Shown: positions 1 through 7,288 of the stretch, one piece after another | Layout of the letters: every line of letters begins with the position of its first letter | Numbering within the stretch: position 1 is the first letter of the stretch | Source: JAEELC01 sp963621965 | GTDB lineage: Bacteria; Bacillota_I; Bacilli_A; Acholeplasmatales; Anaeroplasmataceae | Reading direction: 5' to 3' | Length of the DNA: 21,671 nucleotides | Assembly (NCBI GenBank): GCA_963621965.1 | Contig: CAVFGN010000034.1 | Location: 1-21,671, forward strand | Notes under the pieces: model-generated | Database searches by the model: none | What the model saw: the letters and a program-made list of their open reading frames with translations, nothing else | Told to the model about the DNA's origin: nothing | Translations under genes and position numbers: made by a program

Positions 1-17
1 ATATTATTAAATTTTAT

Positions 18-41
18 ACTAATCCCTTAATTGGGAGTAGT
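18..41 (-). terminator. Possible terminator hairpin after the amidoligase gene
   Basis: ACTA-TCCC (18-26) pairs with GGGA-TAGT (33-41) around a 6-nt loop, with one unpaired base on each side. It lies about 60 nt downstream of the last minus-strand stop codon in the window. No clean T-run follows on the minus strand, so a terminator is only a suggestion. Confidence 0.3.
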
Positions 42-101
42 TACAATAATATAAAATATTTTTGAATAAACCGAAAGTTTTAAATAATATTCATAGTGTT
101 T

Positions 102-707
102 TTAATTTAGTTTACCGTAGGGACACAATCTAAAACATCCAGCTTTACCATAAAGAGATCTTCTCTTTTTATCAGTATCTTTAATAACTGAAGGAACTCC
201 TAAGTATGCATCAAAGTACTTTACAAGAGTAAGACTGGTTTCTATATTAGGATTGTCATATCCGCAATGTAAATGTCCTCCTGCCGAACGTAAATTAGTT
301 TTAGTTCCTTCAGGTTTTTCATTTGCAGATTGAGTATAAACATTATAATCAATTGAACAGCCAAATTCTTTAGCTTGTTCTGATTGTAATTCTGAATTGG
401 GTACTATTCTAGATGCTGCACACTTAATTTCTAAAACTGGATTTATATTCTTTACAAAAGAATTAATATACTCCTGCATAAAAACTATATTATTAATAAA
501 GTCTTTCTTATTACTAACAGGAGGTATATTAAACTCTGCAAGAATATTATCAATTTCAAGTCCAAAACCCTCTGGCATATCTTCTGCTCTATAGGGTTTT
601 CCTTTTTCTCCAGGAATTAATCCTACAGCTGAAATCACTTTTTTACTTAACCTATTAATTATAAATAATTCAGGATCTGCACCAATAGTTATATTATTTA
701 ATTTCAT
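102..707 (-). CDS. phiEco32-type COOH-NH2 amidoligase (ATP-grasp-like), C-terminally short
   Basis: The 201-aa product resembles the phage phiEco32-like amidoligase type 2 family, predicted to join a carboxylate to an amine using ATP, forming amide or peptide bonds. Supporting segments are G-A-D-P-E-L-F (9-15), E-I-D-N-I-L-A-E-F-N-I-P-P (51-63), G-G-H-L-H-C-G (143-149) and the Y-G-K-A-G-C-F-R segment (186-193). The gene overlaps the upstream glutamine amidotransferase gene by 14 nt, and this pairing is characteristic of the family. The ATG fits the overlap. Oddity: the protein stops just after P-Y-G (196-198), where I recall relatives continuing with a conserved Y-R-containing tail. No continuation of that tail is visible in the downstream frame. 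It may be truncated or a short variant. Substrate unknown. Confidence 0.72.
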   Translation of the reverse strand: MKLNNITIGADPELFIINRLSKKVISAVGLIPGEKGKPYRAEDMPEGFGLEIDNILAEFNIPPVSNKKDFINNIVFMQEYINSFVKNINPVLEIKCAASRIVPNSELQSEQAKEFGCSIDYNVYTQSANEKPEGTKTNLRSAGGHLHCGYDNPNIETSLTLVKYFDAYLGVPSVIKDTDKKRRSLYGKAGCFRLCPYGKLN

Positions 708-1326
708 CTACGAGTTCATTTAAAAGATTACTAATCATTTGTGCTACAGGGGAATCAGGAATCATTTCTGGATGTCCTTGTACAGCCAGACAAGTAGGTA
801 AATTATCTTTATGATAAAGTACTATTTCAGGTTCCCTTCCTCTAACTTCTTTTGAATTTATTTGATCACCTTTATAAATATAACTTTCTACTCCATAAGA
901 TGTATATAGTAATTCATAATCTTTATGTTCAACTAAATTAAAAGGATATTGCATTTGATGGTGGGTGGAAGTTATTTGATATACATATTCACCATTAGTT
1001 ATGCCATGAGTATGCCTTATAGCATGAGCTGAGACATGTTGTATAAGTTTTCCCCCATTCATACAGCATACAAATTGTGACCCACGACAGCAGCCATATA
1101 CAATTTGGGTTTTAGGATTGATTCTTTTAAATATTTCCCATTCTTCCTTATCTCTCCTAGGATTACAGAAAGTAGTTGAATATTTTTTACATCCATATAA
1201 GGAAGGAGTTACATCTTCACCCCCAGTAAATACAACTAATTGAGCATCTTCTAAATTATCTACTATTTCTACATCTTTAATGAAATTAACATAATAGTTA
1301 TTTCCACCTACAACATAAATCTTCAT
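694..1326 (-). CDS. Class I glutamine amidotransferase / gamma-glutamyl hydrolase-like (peptidase C26 type)
   Basis: The 210-aa protein has the class I glutamine amidotransferase layout. F-T-G-G-E-D-V-T-P-S-L-Y-G (33-45) matches the N-terminal loop. G-C-C-R-G (78-82) is the nucleophile elbow, with C80 at the catalytic cysteine position, and G-H-P-E (184-187) supplies the His and Glu. Such enzymes release ammonia from glutamine or cleave gamma-glutamyl bonds. It starts in a 4-nt overlap with the upstream gene and overlaps the amidoligase gene downstream, so the three are probably translationally coupled. Known amidoligase operons pair the ligase with this type of hydrolase, which may supply ammonia or remove gamma-linked residues. 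The target here is unknown. Confidence 0.82.
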   Translation of the reverse strand: MKIYVVGGNNYYVNFIKDVEIVDNLEDAQLVVFTGGEDVTPSLYGCKKYSTTFCNPRRDKEEWEIFKRINPKTQIVYGCCRGSQFVCCMNGGKLIQHVSAHAIRHTHGITNGEYVYQITSTHHQMQYPFNLVEHKDYELLYTSYGVESYIYKGDQINSKEVRGREPEIVLYHKDNLPTCLAVQGHPEMIPDSPVAQMISNLLNELVDEIK

Positions 1327-2078
1327 TTTCTTTTTAATGTTTTTAAATATATTTTTATATATACAGGTTTACGGAATTGTTCATATATATAATTATCTTC
1401 CCAGTATTCTATATCTTCTACACACTTATCTTGAACTTTTCTTTGAATAGGTACATAATCATAGCGTAATATTTCATATAATTCGTTCAATCTTTGTACT
1501 TTAGTTAATTGTGTTCTAATCTGATTTTTTTGTAGTCTACAATTAATACCAGTCTGAATAATTGAATGTAATCCATTATTTTTCCTGAAACCAGTTAAAG
1601 TAATATTAAATAAATTTACTATAGAAGTATATTTAAATCTAGGTTCTTTCTTTAACTTATAAGCATCAAGTAATAATACATTAAAAGGATATTCATATGT
1701 ATATCTTAACCAAGTAAGTAGATATTTATGAAAAAGTATAGGACAATCCTTATTTAAAATTAAAGTTACCTTAAATGCGGGAATCCCATTTACTTTAATA
1801 CTATTGATTTTAAAATCAAATTGATAAATATCTATAGCTTGTTGTAAGTGTTTAGAAAGTTGTTTTTTAGATAATAAACAATAATTAGAATAATGAGTAG
1901 CTCGTAAATAATCTAGACTCTTATAAATTATAATTTCATACTGTTCATCAATAGTATGTGTAAGTTTACTTAATTTCCCAAAAGCTACATTAAAACATAT
2001 ACTTTTTGATAACTCTATATTAAAAAATCCTTTACAAGAGTATTCTACTTTAAAATCTAAATAACTAAATTCTTTCAT
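1323..2078 (-). CDS. Hypothetical protein in the amidoligase operon
   Basis: I do not recognise this 251-aa protein. It is rich in Lys, Ile and Tyr, soluble in appearance, with no signal peptide or clear membrane segment and no motif I can assign. Its stop overlaps the amidotransferase start by 4 nt, and its own ATG overlaps the stop of the gene before it by one base (TAATG), so it belongs to the same transcription and translation unit. By position it could be a partner or substrate-recognition protein of the amidoligase system, but that is inference from context only. Confidence 0.75.
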   Translation of the reverse strand: MKEFSYLDFKVEYSCKGFFNIELSKSICFNVAFGKLSKLTHTIDEQYEIIIYKSLDYLRATHYSNYCLLSKKQLSKHLQQAIDIYQFDFKINSIKVNGIPAFKVTLILNKDCPILFHKYLLTWLRYTYEYPFNVLLLDAYKLKKEPRFKYTSIVNLFNITLTGFRKNNGLHSIIQTGINCRLQKNQIRTQLTKVQRLNELYEILRYDYVPIQRKVQDKCVEDIEYWEDNYIYEQFRKPVYIKIYLKTLKRK

Positions 2079-2344
2079 TAGAATAATTTTTCAATCAACA
2101 CAGGGGCTGTAATACTAGAAGTTTTTGCAAAATCAAATGCATTACGTCTATATGAAGTTTCAAGAATGTATAAATCATTATTTTTAGTAGTCATAATATG
2201 AACTCCTGGAACTACATCATATAAACGCATACCTTCACAAACTAGACAGGTGTAATAACAATTGTTTTCTTCTGCATAAGCTACTACATCTTCAAAAGAT
2301 TCTGTATTCACGGGATTCTTTGTAAACAAAATAGATTTAACCAT
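2078..2344 (-). CDS. Hypothetical protein, first gene of the amidoligase operon
   Basis: An 88-aa protein of unknown function. It has a C-L-V-C-E-G segment in its middle (two cysteines two residues apart) but no second pair to suggest zinc binding. Its TAA overlaps the next ATG (TAATG). A terminator hairpin lies just upstream on the minus strand, so a new transcription unit may begin here or be reached by readthrough. Confidence 0.7.
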   Translation of the reverse strand: MVKSILFTKNPVNTESFEDVVAYAEENNCYYTCLVCEGMRLYDVVPGVHIMTTKNNDLYILETSYRRNAFDFAKTSSITAPVLIEKLF

Positions 2345-2374
2345 AATGATAAATTTTAAAAGTTTATAAAATAA

Positions 2375-2397
2375 AAGCTAGTGATTTTCACTAGCTT
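2375..2397 (-). terminator. Rho-independent terminator after the tRNA-mimic RNA
   Basis: A perfect 9-bp stem, AAGCTAGTG (2375-2383) with CACTAGCTT (2389-2397), closes a 5-nt loop. On the minus strand it is followed by the T-rich TTATTTTATA. It sits directly downstream of the RNA element at 2401-2523 and would define its 3' end. Confidence 0.65.
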
Positions 2398-2400
2398 ATA

Positions 2401-2523
2401 GAAGCAGTAGTAGGAATCGAACCTACTTAAAATCCCCAGATACTGCTTTTCAGAATACTTTATTGCTATTAACCTTTTAATTCCATAAATTAATGTTTAA
2501 TAATATCTTGCTGTAAGTATTCT
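2401..2523 (-). ncRNA. tRNA-mimic RNA, candidate Y RNA-like partner of the Ro60-like protein
   Basis: Read on the minus strand, the 5' part is a long AU-rich hairpin closed by a perfect 9-bp stem (2515-2523 with 2452-2460). It has a 9-nt bulge (ACAGCAAGA) on the 5' side and partial inner pairing. After GAAA comes a tRNA-like minihelix: an 8-bp acceptor-like stem (2441-2448 with 2402-2409), a 14-nt single strand, then a canonical T-arm with 5-bp stem GTAGG/CCTAC and loop TTCGATT (2410-2426). There is no room for D and anticodon arms, so it is not an ordinary tRNA. Published bacterial and phage Y RNAs are encoded near Ro60 genes and contain tRNA-like domains; the Ro60-like gene lies just upstream (3035-4705). 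A decayed tRNA is the alternative. No CCA is encoded. Confidence 0.55.
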
Positions 2524-2558
2524 TATTATTAACAATCAAAAACGCAACAATAGTCAGA

Positions 2559-3038
2559 TTAACCTTCACACATCAATTTTAACTTTTCTATATATTTGTC
2601 ATCTGTAGCATAGTTAATTCTTTTTAGAAAAGCATAATAATCACCTCCTTTATATCTAGAAGATATACGATTAGAATAGTCCTCTACACATTCAGTCCAA
2701 TGTGAATACTTTCTGTAAGAATTTTTCTTTCTTAATCCAAATATATTTTGATGAGTTCTAACTAAATCAGATTTAAAATTACCTGATTCAAGTTTTGCTT
2801 GAGCAATTACTATATCCACGTGAGGTATGTTATGTTTAATTAATTCAGCTCTTAAATTCTTTTCATTTAAAACTTTCTTAGGTGCTGGTTTAACTACTTT
2901 AGATTCTATTGAGTCTGCAATAACCTCATATACTTGTATATCCTTATTAGTACTTTTTGAACGAGGTACTGCAAGACCAATTAATACTCCAATTAATACA
3001 TAACATAATCTATTTGTAATTTCTTTCTCTGGTATCAT
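2559..3038 (-). CDS. Membrane-anchored N-acetylglucosaminidase/lysozyme-like endolysin
   Basis: The 159-aa protein starts with a hydrophobic anchor (about 12-24, C-Y-V-L-I-G-V-L-I-G-L-A-V), a linker, and a C-terminal domain from about 60 resembling FlgJ/glucosaminidase-type muramidases. A-Q-A-K-L-E-S-G (79-86) carries the likely catalytic Glu (E84), followed by N-I-F-G-L-R (98-103) and a Y-R-K-Y-S-H-W segment, both typical of the fold. A short N-terminal anchor before a hydrolase resembles signal-anchor (SAR) endolysins, which are released from the membrane to cut peptidoglycan. Its ATG overlaps the stop of the Ro60-like gene by 4 nt. It could instead be a tail lysozyme. The anchor and the domain are visible; the exact glycosidase specificity is inferred. 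Confidence 0.75.
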   Translation of the reverse strand: MIPEKEITNRLCYVLIGVLIGLAVPRSKSTNKDIQVYEVIADSIESKVVKPAPKKVLNEKNLRAELIKHNIPHVDIVIAQAKLESGNFKSDLVRTHQNIFGLRKKNSYRKYSHWTECVEDYSNRISSRYKGGDYYAFLKRINYATDDKYIEKLKLMCEG

Positions 3039-4705
3039 TTCTTTTTAGATTTTATAATTCTAACTTTATTCAATAAAGTTTGATTCATTGCTGTTTCAAA
3101 TAATTCTTTTGCATTCTTAGGAGCTTCAGGTTTATTACCTCCAAATATAAAAGATATTATACTTGGATCATAACCACTAAGATAAAAGAAATTTGGAGCA
3201 TCTGCATAGTCTTCAAATTTTACTTTATTCTTATTTCCATAATAATCATTAGGAATATCCCAAAGAATAATTTTAAATGAATTAACAAACTCTTTACTAA
3301 ATCCAGCTTCCGATAGTCTTGTTAAAGCTGTTTTAAAATTAGTTTCATCATTTTCAACAATTCTTGTAAATTCACTGTCACTCAAGAGAATAATACCTTT
3401 TGGAAAGTCTGATTCAGGAACTCCTTTATCTTTTAACTTGATAAATAAATCAATTACTGATTGTATGTTAGTTCTACCATAGGCTTCACTATTATCATTC
3501 AAGTATTTATCAGAAGGTGTTTCACCTTTCCATTGTCTTAATACACAAGTATTTGAAAATTCTGCAAAAGTATTAGAAAATATACCTTTAAGAAAATATG
3601 AAAAGTATAAAGCTACAGATTTAGCAATACAATTAGAAGATACCTTACAACCTAAAGCTTGACCCAACATTGAACCTGATGTATCTCTTACTACCAAGAA
3701 TGGGGATTCTATAGTAGTATTTCCCACAAGTTGCATAAATTGAGCATTAGCAGTTAACTTTTTATAAGTTGGAATTACTTTATTTGATTCTAAAGGCGCA
3801 AATAATTCAAATACAAATCCAGTAAATTTAGCGGTTGGTTTGGATTCTATCCATTTTAAATATTTGTCATCAAGATTATGATTTTCTATAAATTTAGAAC
3901 CAACTAATAGAGCTAATGCTCTGCCTGCAATTGAATCAAAATTAATAATCTCATAAAGCTGCTTAGATATATTCTGTTGCCAAATATGAGCTTTACCATT
4001 AGATTTTAATTTTCTATATTCTTTAAAGGCATTAGCTTTATCTAAACCAACAAATAATCTATGAGCTAACCATCTACCAATTAAAGTATTTGCTTGAGCT
4101 TCTAAAGTATTACAATTTTTATTATTCTTAATTGTAGGTAAATATTTACGTACTAAATGAGTAGTATCTGGGTTTATTAATCCAGAAGATATAACCATGA
4201 ACAAGAAATTCCAATTAAGTTTTCGTTTATCCCATCCATGATATTGTAGATCAAGAGATAACATTTTAATAATGTCCTTCCAAGAGCCTGCCGCTATAAA
4301 TAAATCAATGTTAGCTTTAAATGTTAAAGGATGGTTTAATGCAACCCATAACATTCTTATAATACCTTCATTACGAAGGCCAGCTCCTTTTTGAATATCT
4401 AATTCAATGCTTTTATTTTTAATTGATATTTTAGATTTACGAGTAATAAGTCTAAAATACAATACTAATTTAATACATTGAGTAGGATTGATACTCCATA
4501 AAAGAGCCATATCTTGAGCTACTTCATTATAAGAACGAGGTTCTTTATAGTGAGATGCAGAAGCAAAATTATCTACAAAAGGATCACCAGTTGTTGAATA
4601 CTTTTTTGCTCCTTCACAAGATACAATTTCAGAAGATGTTTTTAAACCTTGTTTTACAAATTGATTCTCACCTATAAGAGAATCTACCTTCTTATTAAAT
4701 TCCAT
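3035..4705 (-). CDS. Ro60/TROVE- or DUF2828-like RNA-binding protein with vWA domain
   Basis: The 556-aa protein has an all-helical N-terminal region (about 40-330) and a C-terminal von Willebrand factor A domain. The metal-binding MIDAS is intact: D341-T-S343-G-S345, T412 in G-R-T-N, and D443 in L-L-S-D. The G-A-G-L-R-N-E segment (107-113), the R-T-N-I-Q-S-V-I-D-L segment (411-420) and F-P-K-G-I-I-L-L-S-D fit the DUF2828/TROVE architecture. Ro60 forms a ring that binds Y RNAs and the ends of structured or misfolded RNAs. It is coupled to the endolysin gene by a 4-nt overlap, with a tRNA-mimic RNA encoded just beyond. The family assignment is firm for the vWA part and less so for TROVE versus DUF2828. 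Confidence 0.75.
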   Translation of the reverse strand: MEFNKKVDSLIGENQFVKQGLKTSSEIVSCEGAKKYSTTGDPFVDNFASASHYKEPRSYNEVAQDMALLWSINPTQCIKLVLYFRLITRKSKISIKNKSIELDIQKGAGLRNEGIIRMLWVALNHPLTFKANIDLFIAAGSWKDIIKMLSLDLQYHGWDKRKLNWNFLFMVISSGLINPDTTHLVRKYLPTIKNNKNCNTLEAQANTLIGRWLAHRLFVGLDKANAFKEYRKLKSNGKAHIWQQNISKQLYEIINFDSIAGRALALLVGSKFIENHNLDDKYLKWIESKPTAKFTGFVFELFAPLESNKVIPTYKKLTANAQFMQLVGNTTIESPFLVVRDTSGSMLGQALGCKVSSNCIAKSVALYFSYFLKGIFSNTFAEFSNTCVLRQWKGETPSDKYLNDNSEAYGRTNIQSVIDLFIKLKDKGVPESDFPKGIILLSDSEFTRIVENDETNFKTALTRLSEAGFSKEFVNSFKIILWDIPNDYYGNKNKVKFEDYADAPNFFYLSGYDPSIISFIFGGNKPEAPKNAKELFETAMNQTLLNKVRIIKSKKK

Positions 4706-4804
4706 ATTTAAAATTATTGATAAGTTGTATCGTTATATATTACTTTCTTGAGAGTTATTTTAGTAGGTTTATCATAAGATATGATTTGGTTTTGAATCAC
4801 TATC

Positions 4805-4821
4805 AATACTTAGTAAGTATT
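4805..4821. repeat. Small inverted repeat between two operons
   Basis: AATACTT (4805-4811) and AAGTATT (4815-4821) form a 7-bp stem with a 3-nt loop in the 141-nt gap upstream of the Ro60-like gene. It may be a weak terminator of the beta-helix gene or an operator. Nothing else is recognisable in this gap. Confidence 0.3.
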
Positions 4822-4846
4822 AATAGTAAAGTAAATAGAAGCTTTT

Positions 4847-5368
4847 TCATGCATCTTTGTATTCTTTCAAAATCCCTTCCACGTAATTAACTACTCTTTC
4901 ATATTCTTTGCCACTTAACTCGCTATCCTTATAAGCCTTAGCTATTAATTCTTTGCCTGTACCATAAAAGCAGCCAGCATACCACATATTGTTGGAGCGA
5001 GTCCAGGTGAAAAACCTACCACTCGACCACCAATTTTTAAAAACAATGTAATCTTGCGTGGATTTTATTTTAGCATTATAACTGACTTCAGCATTACCAC
5101 TGACTTTAGCATCGCCATAGACTTCAGCATTGTCACTAACCCCCGCATTACCAAAGACCCACGCAGTACCACCGACTTTAGCATCACCAAAGACTTTAGC
5201 ATTGCCATAAACCCATGCATTGTCATGTTGCGATAAATTGTTTTCTCTCTCAATCCAACCGCCTATGTCTCCTTTTTTAACATCAGCGAAATCTTTTAAT
5301 GCTTCAATTCTGTAAAGAGTAACGCCGTTATACTTTAATGTTTCTTCTGTTAATTTATACTTTTCCAT
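4847..5368 (-). CDS. Left-handed beta-helix (hexapeptide-like repeat) protein
   Basis: The 173-aa protein has three parts: an N-terminal segment with G-D-I-G-G-W-I-E (34-41), a run of pentapeptide/hexapeptide-like repeats of the form N-A-x-V-x-G-x-A (about 48-102) typical of a left-handed parallel beta-helix, and a C-terminal helical segment. Such proteins are common in phages of gut bacteria and often annotated only as polymer-forming or YdcK-like. Catalysis cannot be inferred. The DNA of the repeats is itself repetitive and gives misleading open frames on both strands. A role as a decoration or binding protein is possible. Confidence 0.8.
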   Translation of the reverse strand: MEKYKLTEETLKYNGVTLYRIEALKDFADVKKGDIGGWIERENNLSQHDNAWVYGNAKVFGDAKVGGTAWVFGNAGVSDNAEVYGDAKVSGNAEVSYNAKIKSTQDYIVFKNWWSSGRFFTWTRSNNMWYAGCFYGTGKELIAKAYKDSELSGKEYERVVNYVEGILKEYKDA

Positions 5369-5385
5369 AACTTTAATTTATTGAT

Positions 5386-5592
5386 TTAGCATATAATTTT
5401 TACAATTATTTCAGTAATTCTTGCTGAGTACTCTTCAAAAGAAATTTCTTTAAGATTTAAATTATAAAAATCTTTTCTTTTAAAGACTTTCTTAATTGCC
5501 ATTTCAGGACTTACCTGAGAAACTAGGAGATAATTTTCTAAATCTTCTAATACTTTAAAATAAGTATTGTCTACTTGATAATATCTTTTCAT
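5386..5592 (-). CDS. Hypothetical small protein
   Basis: A 68-aa, lysine-rich, probably helical protein beginning M-K-R-Y-Y-Q-V-D. No family recognised. It lies 17 nt upstream of the beta-helix gene in the same direction and 25 nt downstream of the tRNA-Leu gene, so it may be co-transcribed with both. Confidence 0.6.
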   Translation of the reverse strand: MKRYYQVDNTYFKVLEDLENYLLVSQVSPEMAIKKVFKRKDFYNLNLKEISFEEYSARITEIIVKIIC

Positions 5593-5617
5593 ATCTATAA
5601 ATGTTGTTTAAATTTAG

Positions 5618-5703
5618 TACCTCGAGCGGGACTCGAACCCGCACGTTCCGTACGGAACATTTGATTTTAAGTCAAATTTGGCTACCTATTACAACATCGA
5701 GGC
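5618..5703 (-). tRNA. tRNA-Leu (anticodon TAA)
   Basis: The class II cloverleaf on the minus strand has acceptor GCCTCGA/TCGAGGT, an anticodon arm TTTGA-CTTAAAA-TCAAA exposing UAA, a long variable arm built on TGTTCCGTACGGAACGT, and T-arm GCGGG-TTCGAGT-CCCGC. Length 86 nt, discriminator A. CCA is not encoded. Confidence 0.95.
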
Positions 5704-5708
5704 AATTA

Positions 5709-5732
5709 AATTAACTTTACATTGTCATAAAG
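5709..5732. repeat. Inverted repeat upstream of tRNA-Leu
   Basis: TAACTTTA pairs with TAAAGTTA around CATTGTCA, giving an 8-bp hairpin just before the tRNA-Leu gene on the minus strand. It could be a terminator for the gene at 5808-6023 or a processing signal; the minus-strand side carries no T-run after it. Confidence 0.35.
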
Positions 5733-5807
5733 TTAAAAAATTGGTTTAAGTTGATACCCTCAACTAGTTTTCCTTCTTAAAGGTTCTGGATATAATATTC
5801 GAGATGT

Positions 5808-6023
5808 TTACTCTATCTTTTTAAATTGGGCATAAGTGTGATTAAGAATAATTGGTTTATTATTTTGCCAATTAAGTTCAGGAGTTCCATCCTCTTTTAA
5901 GATTTGAATTTTACAAAAAGAACATCGTTTTTCAACAATAATTCCTTCTTTTCCTAAATCATTGTTATGAGTACTTGTTATAATAACATGATCTCCTTCA
6001 TTATAAAGATTTCTAAGCTTCAT
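5808..6023 (-). CDS. Hypothetical small protein, possibly SH3/KOW-like
   Basis: A 71-aa protein starting M-K-L-R-N-L-Y-N-E-G-D-H-V-I-I. The sequence (G-D-H-V-I-I-T-S, then G-K-E-G-I-I-V-E, then a cysteine pair C-S-F-C) looks like a small beta-barrel of the SH3/KOW type, but this is only a fold impression. I chose the ATG at 6023 because it forms a TAATG junction with the gene before it; a TTG two codons upstream is also open. Confidence 0.65.
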   Translation of the reverse strand: MKLRNLYNEGDHVIITSTHNNDLGKEGIIVEKRCSFCKIQILKEDGTPELNWQNNKPIILNHTYAQFKKIE

Positions 6024-6571
6024 TACCAAGTATGATTAGGGTCACACAATACAAAATATTTATAATAATCAAATACATCATTACCTAATGTTACAGTATG
6101 TCCATTAATCTTTTCAATTTTAGCATCAGGCATATATGGTTTATAATTATAACTTCTATATGTATTATAAGTAATATCCCATAGAACTTGATAACGATAT
6201 TTAATATCTCCTTTCATATCTCCAGTTAGATTGCATTTAGGAATCTTACAGAGAAGATAAGGCTCATCCCAAGACAACCAGAGCATATATTCATGATAAA
6301 TTAATCTTGCATAGTAAAAATCATTATCTTCATATAATGAAATTTCCCATTTTTGGCTAACTCCTACAGGCCAACCAGTAGGCCCTATTTCAACATCGAA
6401 TCCTGTCTTTTCTTCTCTGATTACTAATTTAGCGTCAGGCACAGAAATATCATGATCCAAATCTGTTATTGATTCTAATAAATTCTTATTATCAAATACT
6501 CTATTCGAGTATCTGTACCAGAATATACCTCCAATAACTAAAACAATTAGAAAAATAATTAGATATACCAT
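6023..6571 (-). CDS. Hypothetical protein with N-terminal membrane anchor
   Basis: A 182-aa protein with a strongly hydrophobic N-terminus (V-Y-L-I-I-F-L-I-V-L-V-I-G-G-I-F-W, residues 2-18) followed by a Tyr- and Trp-rich soluble domain. It is probably anchored in the inner membrane with the rest facing the periplasm. No family recognised. It is translationally coupled to 5808-6023. Confidence 0.7.
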   Translation of the reverse strand: MVYLIIFLIVLVIGGIFWYRYSNRVFDNKNLLESITDLDHDISVPDAKLVIREEKTGFDVEIGPTGWPVGVSQKWEISLYEDNDFYYARLIYHEYMLWLSWDEPYLLCKIPKCNLTGDMKGDIKYRYQVLWDITYNTYRSYNYKPYMPDAKIEKINGHTVTLGNDVFDYYKYFVLCDPNHTW

Positions 6572-6602
6572 ATTTTTAATATTTAAAATTAATCTTTATA
6601 AA

Positions 6603-6877
6603 ACATGGGAGTTCTCAGCTTTATTCTCAAACTACTGAGAATACTCCCATGTGTAACCCTTTATTAAGGCAAAGGCACCTTTTGATGTTTTACTTGTTGA
6701 AAATACATCATAAAAGTCACTAATTTATGGATGATTAGTAACCTGAGAATGTTGGGTTACAAAAATTAAAAACATAACCCTTTGTTTTATCAATATATAA
6801 TAAGCTATCCTTTTTATATGTGCACTGGTTTATATAAGGATATAAAGGTAAATCTACCCTAGGACTCGTAGATTTAC
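6603..6877. ncRNA. Untranslated region with five consecutive hairpins
   Basis: The 345-nt gap between genes holds five stem-loops in a row: 6603-6652 (ACATGGGAGT with ACTCCCATGT plus an inner TCTCAG/CTGAGA), 6683-6710 (TGATG-TTTT with AAAA-TA-CATCA), 6738-6760 (GTAACC/GGTTAC), 6806-6842 (TATCCTT...AAGGATA) and 6848-6877 (perfect 10-bp GTAAATCTAC/GTAGATTTAC). TAACCCTTT also occurs twice (about 6655 and 6777). No ORF is credible here. It could be a structured non-coding RNA or a long 3'/5' untranslated region; strand is not determined. Confidence 0.5.
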
Positions 6878-6916
6878 AGTTTAAAATCTATCCAGCACCA
6901 ACTGGAACTCATTTAC

Positions 6917-7183
6917 TTATTCATTATATTGATTATATACTTCTAGAAATGGCTTATCTAGAAGTTCTTTTTCTTTTGCAAAGTTCAATAAATTTCGCAT
7001 TTCTACCGTATTATACCTAACGGCTTTAACGTTGAAACCTAATATATCACTAGCTTTACAAGCTGCTTGCATAGCCTCTCCGATTGTTTGATATTGAGAT
7101 GCATCTTCTGGATTAGAAACTGTAAGAATTTCACTACTCAACATCTTAATAAAAATCTTTTGATTTAATTGTAGTATATACAT
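6917..7183 (-). CDS. Hypothetical protein
   Basis: An 88-aa soluble protein with an A-S-Q-Y-Q-T-I-G-E-A-M-Q-A-A segment and a helical C-terminus. No family recognised. It sits between tRNA-Met/Ile2 upstream and the five-hairpin untranslated region downstream. Confidence 0.6.
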   Translation of the reverse strand: MYILQLNQKIFIKMLSSEILTVSNPEDASQYQTIGEAMQAACKASDILGFNVKAVRYNTVEMRNLLNFAKEKELLDKPFLEVYNQYNE

Positions 7184-7204
7184 ATCTTTTTAATTTATTT
7201 GTAG

Positions 7205-7278
7205 TGGTCCCACTTGGGCTTGAACCAAGGACTCCCTGATTATGAGTCAGGTGCTCTAACCAACTGAGCTATAGGACC
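7205..7278 (-). tRNA. tRNA with CAT anticodon (Met or Ile2)
   Basis: Canonical 74-nt cloverleaf on the minus strand: acceptor GGTCCTA/TGGGACC, D-arm with GTTGGTTA loop, anticodon arm CCTGA-CTCATAA-TCAGG, T-arm CTTGG-TTCAAGC-CCAAG, discriminator A, no encoded CCA. A CAT anticodon with a fully paired acceptor end excludes initiator tRNA. Whether it is elongator Met or an Ile2 tRNA (C34 modified to lysidine) depends on modification. Confidence 0.93.
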
Positions 7279-7288
7279 AAAAATTAAA

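Noticed and set aside
2401..2523. tmRNA or permuted tRNA
   Set aside because: No tag-peptide frame and no resume codon region, and no swapped halves can rebuild a complete cloverleaf.
5054..5253. Open frames on both strands inside the beta-helix gene
   Set aside because: They are shadows of the repetitive N-A-x-V-x-G repeats; the 173-aa frame has the sensible protein pattern.
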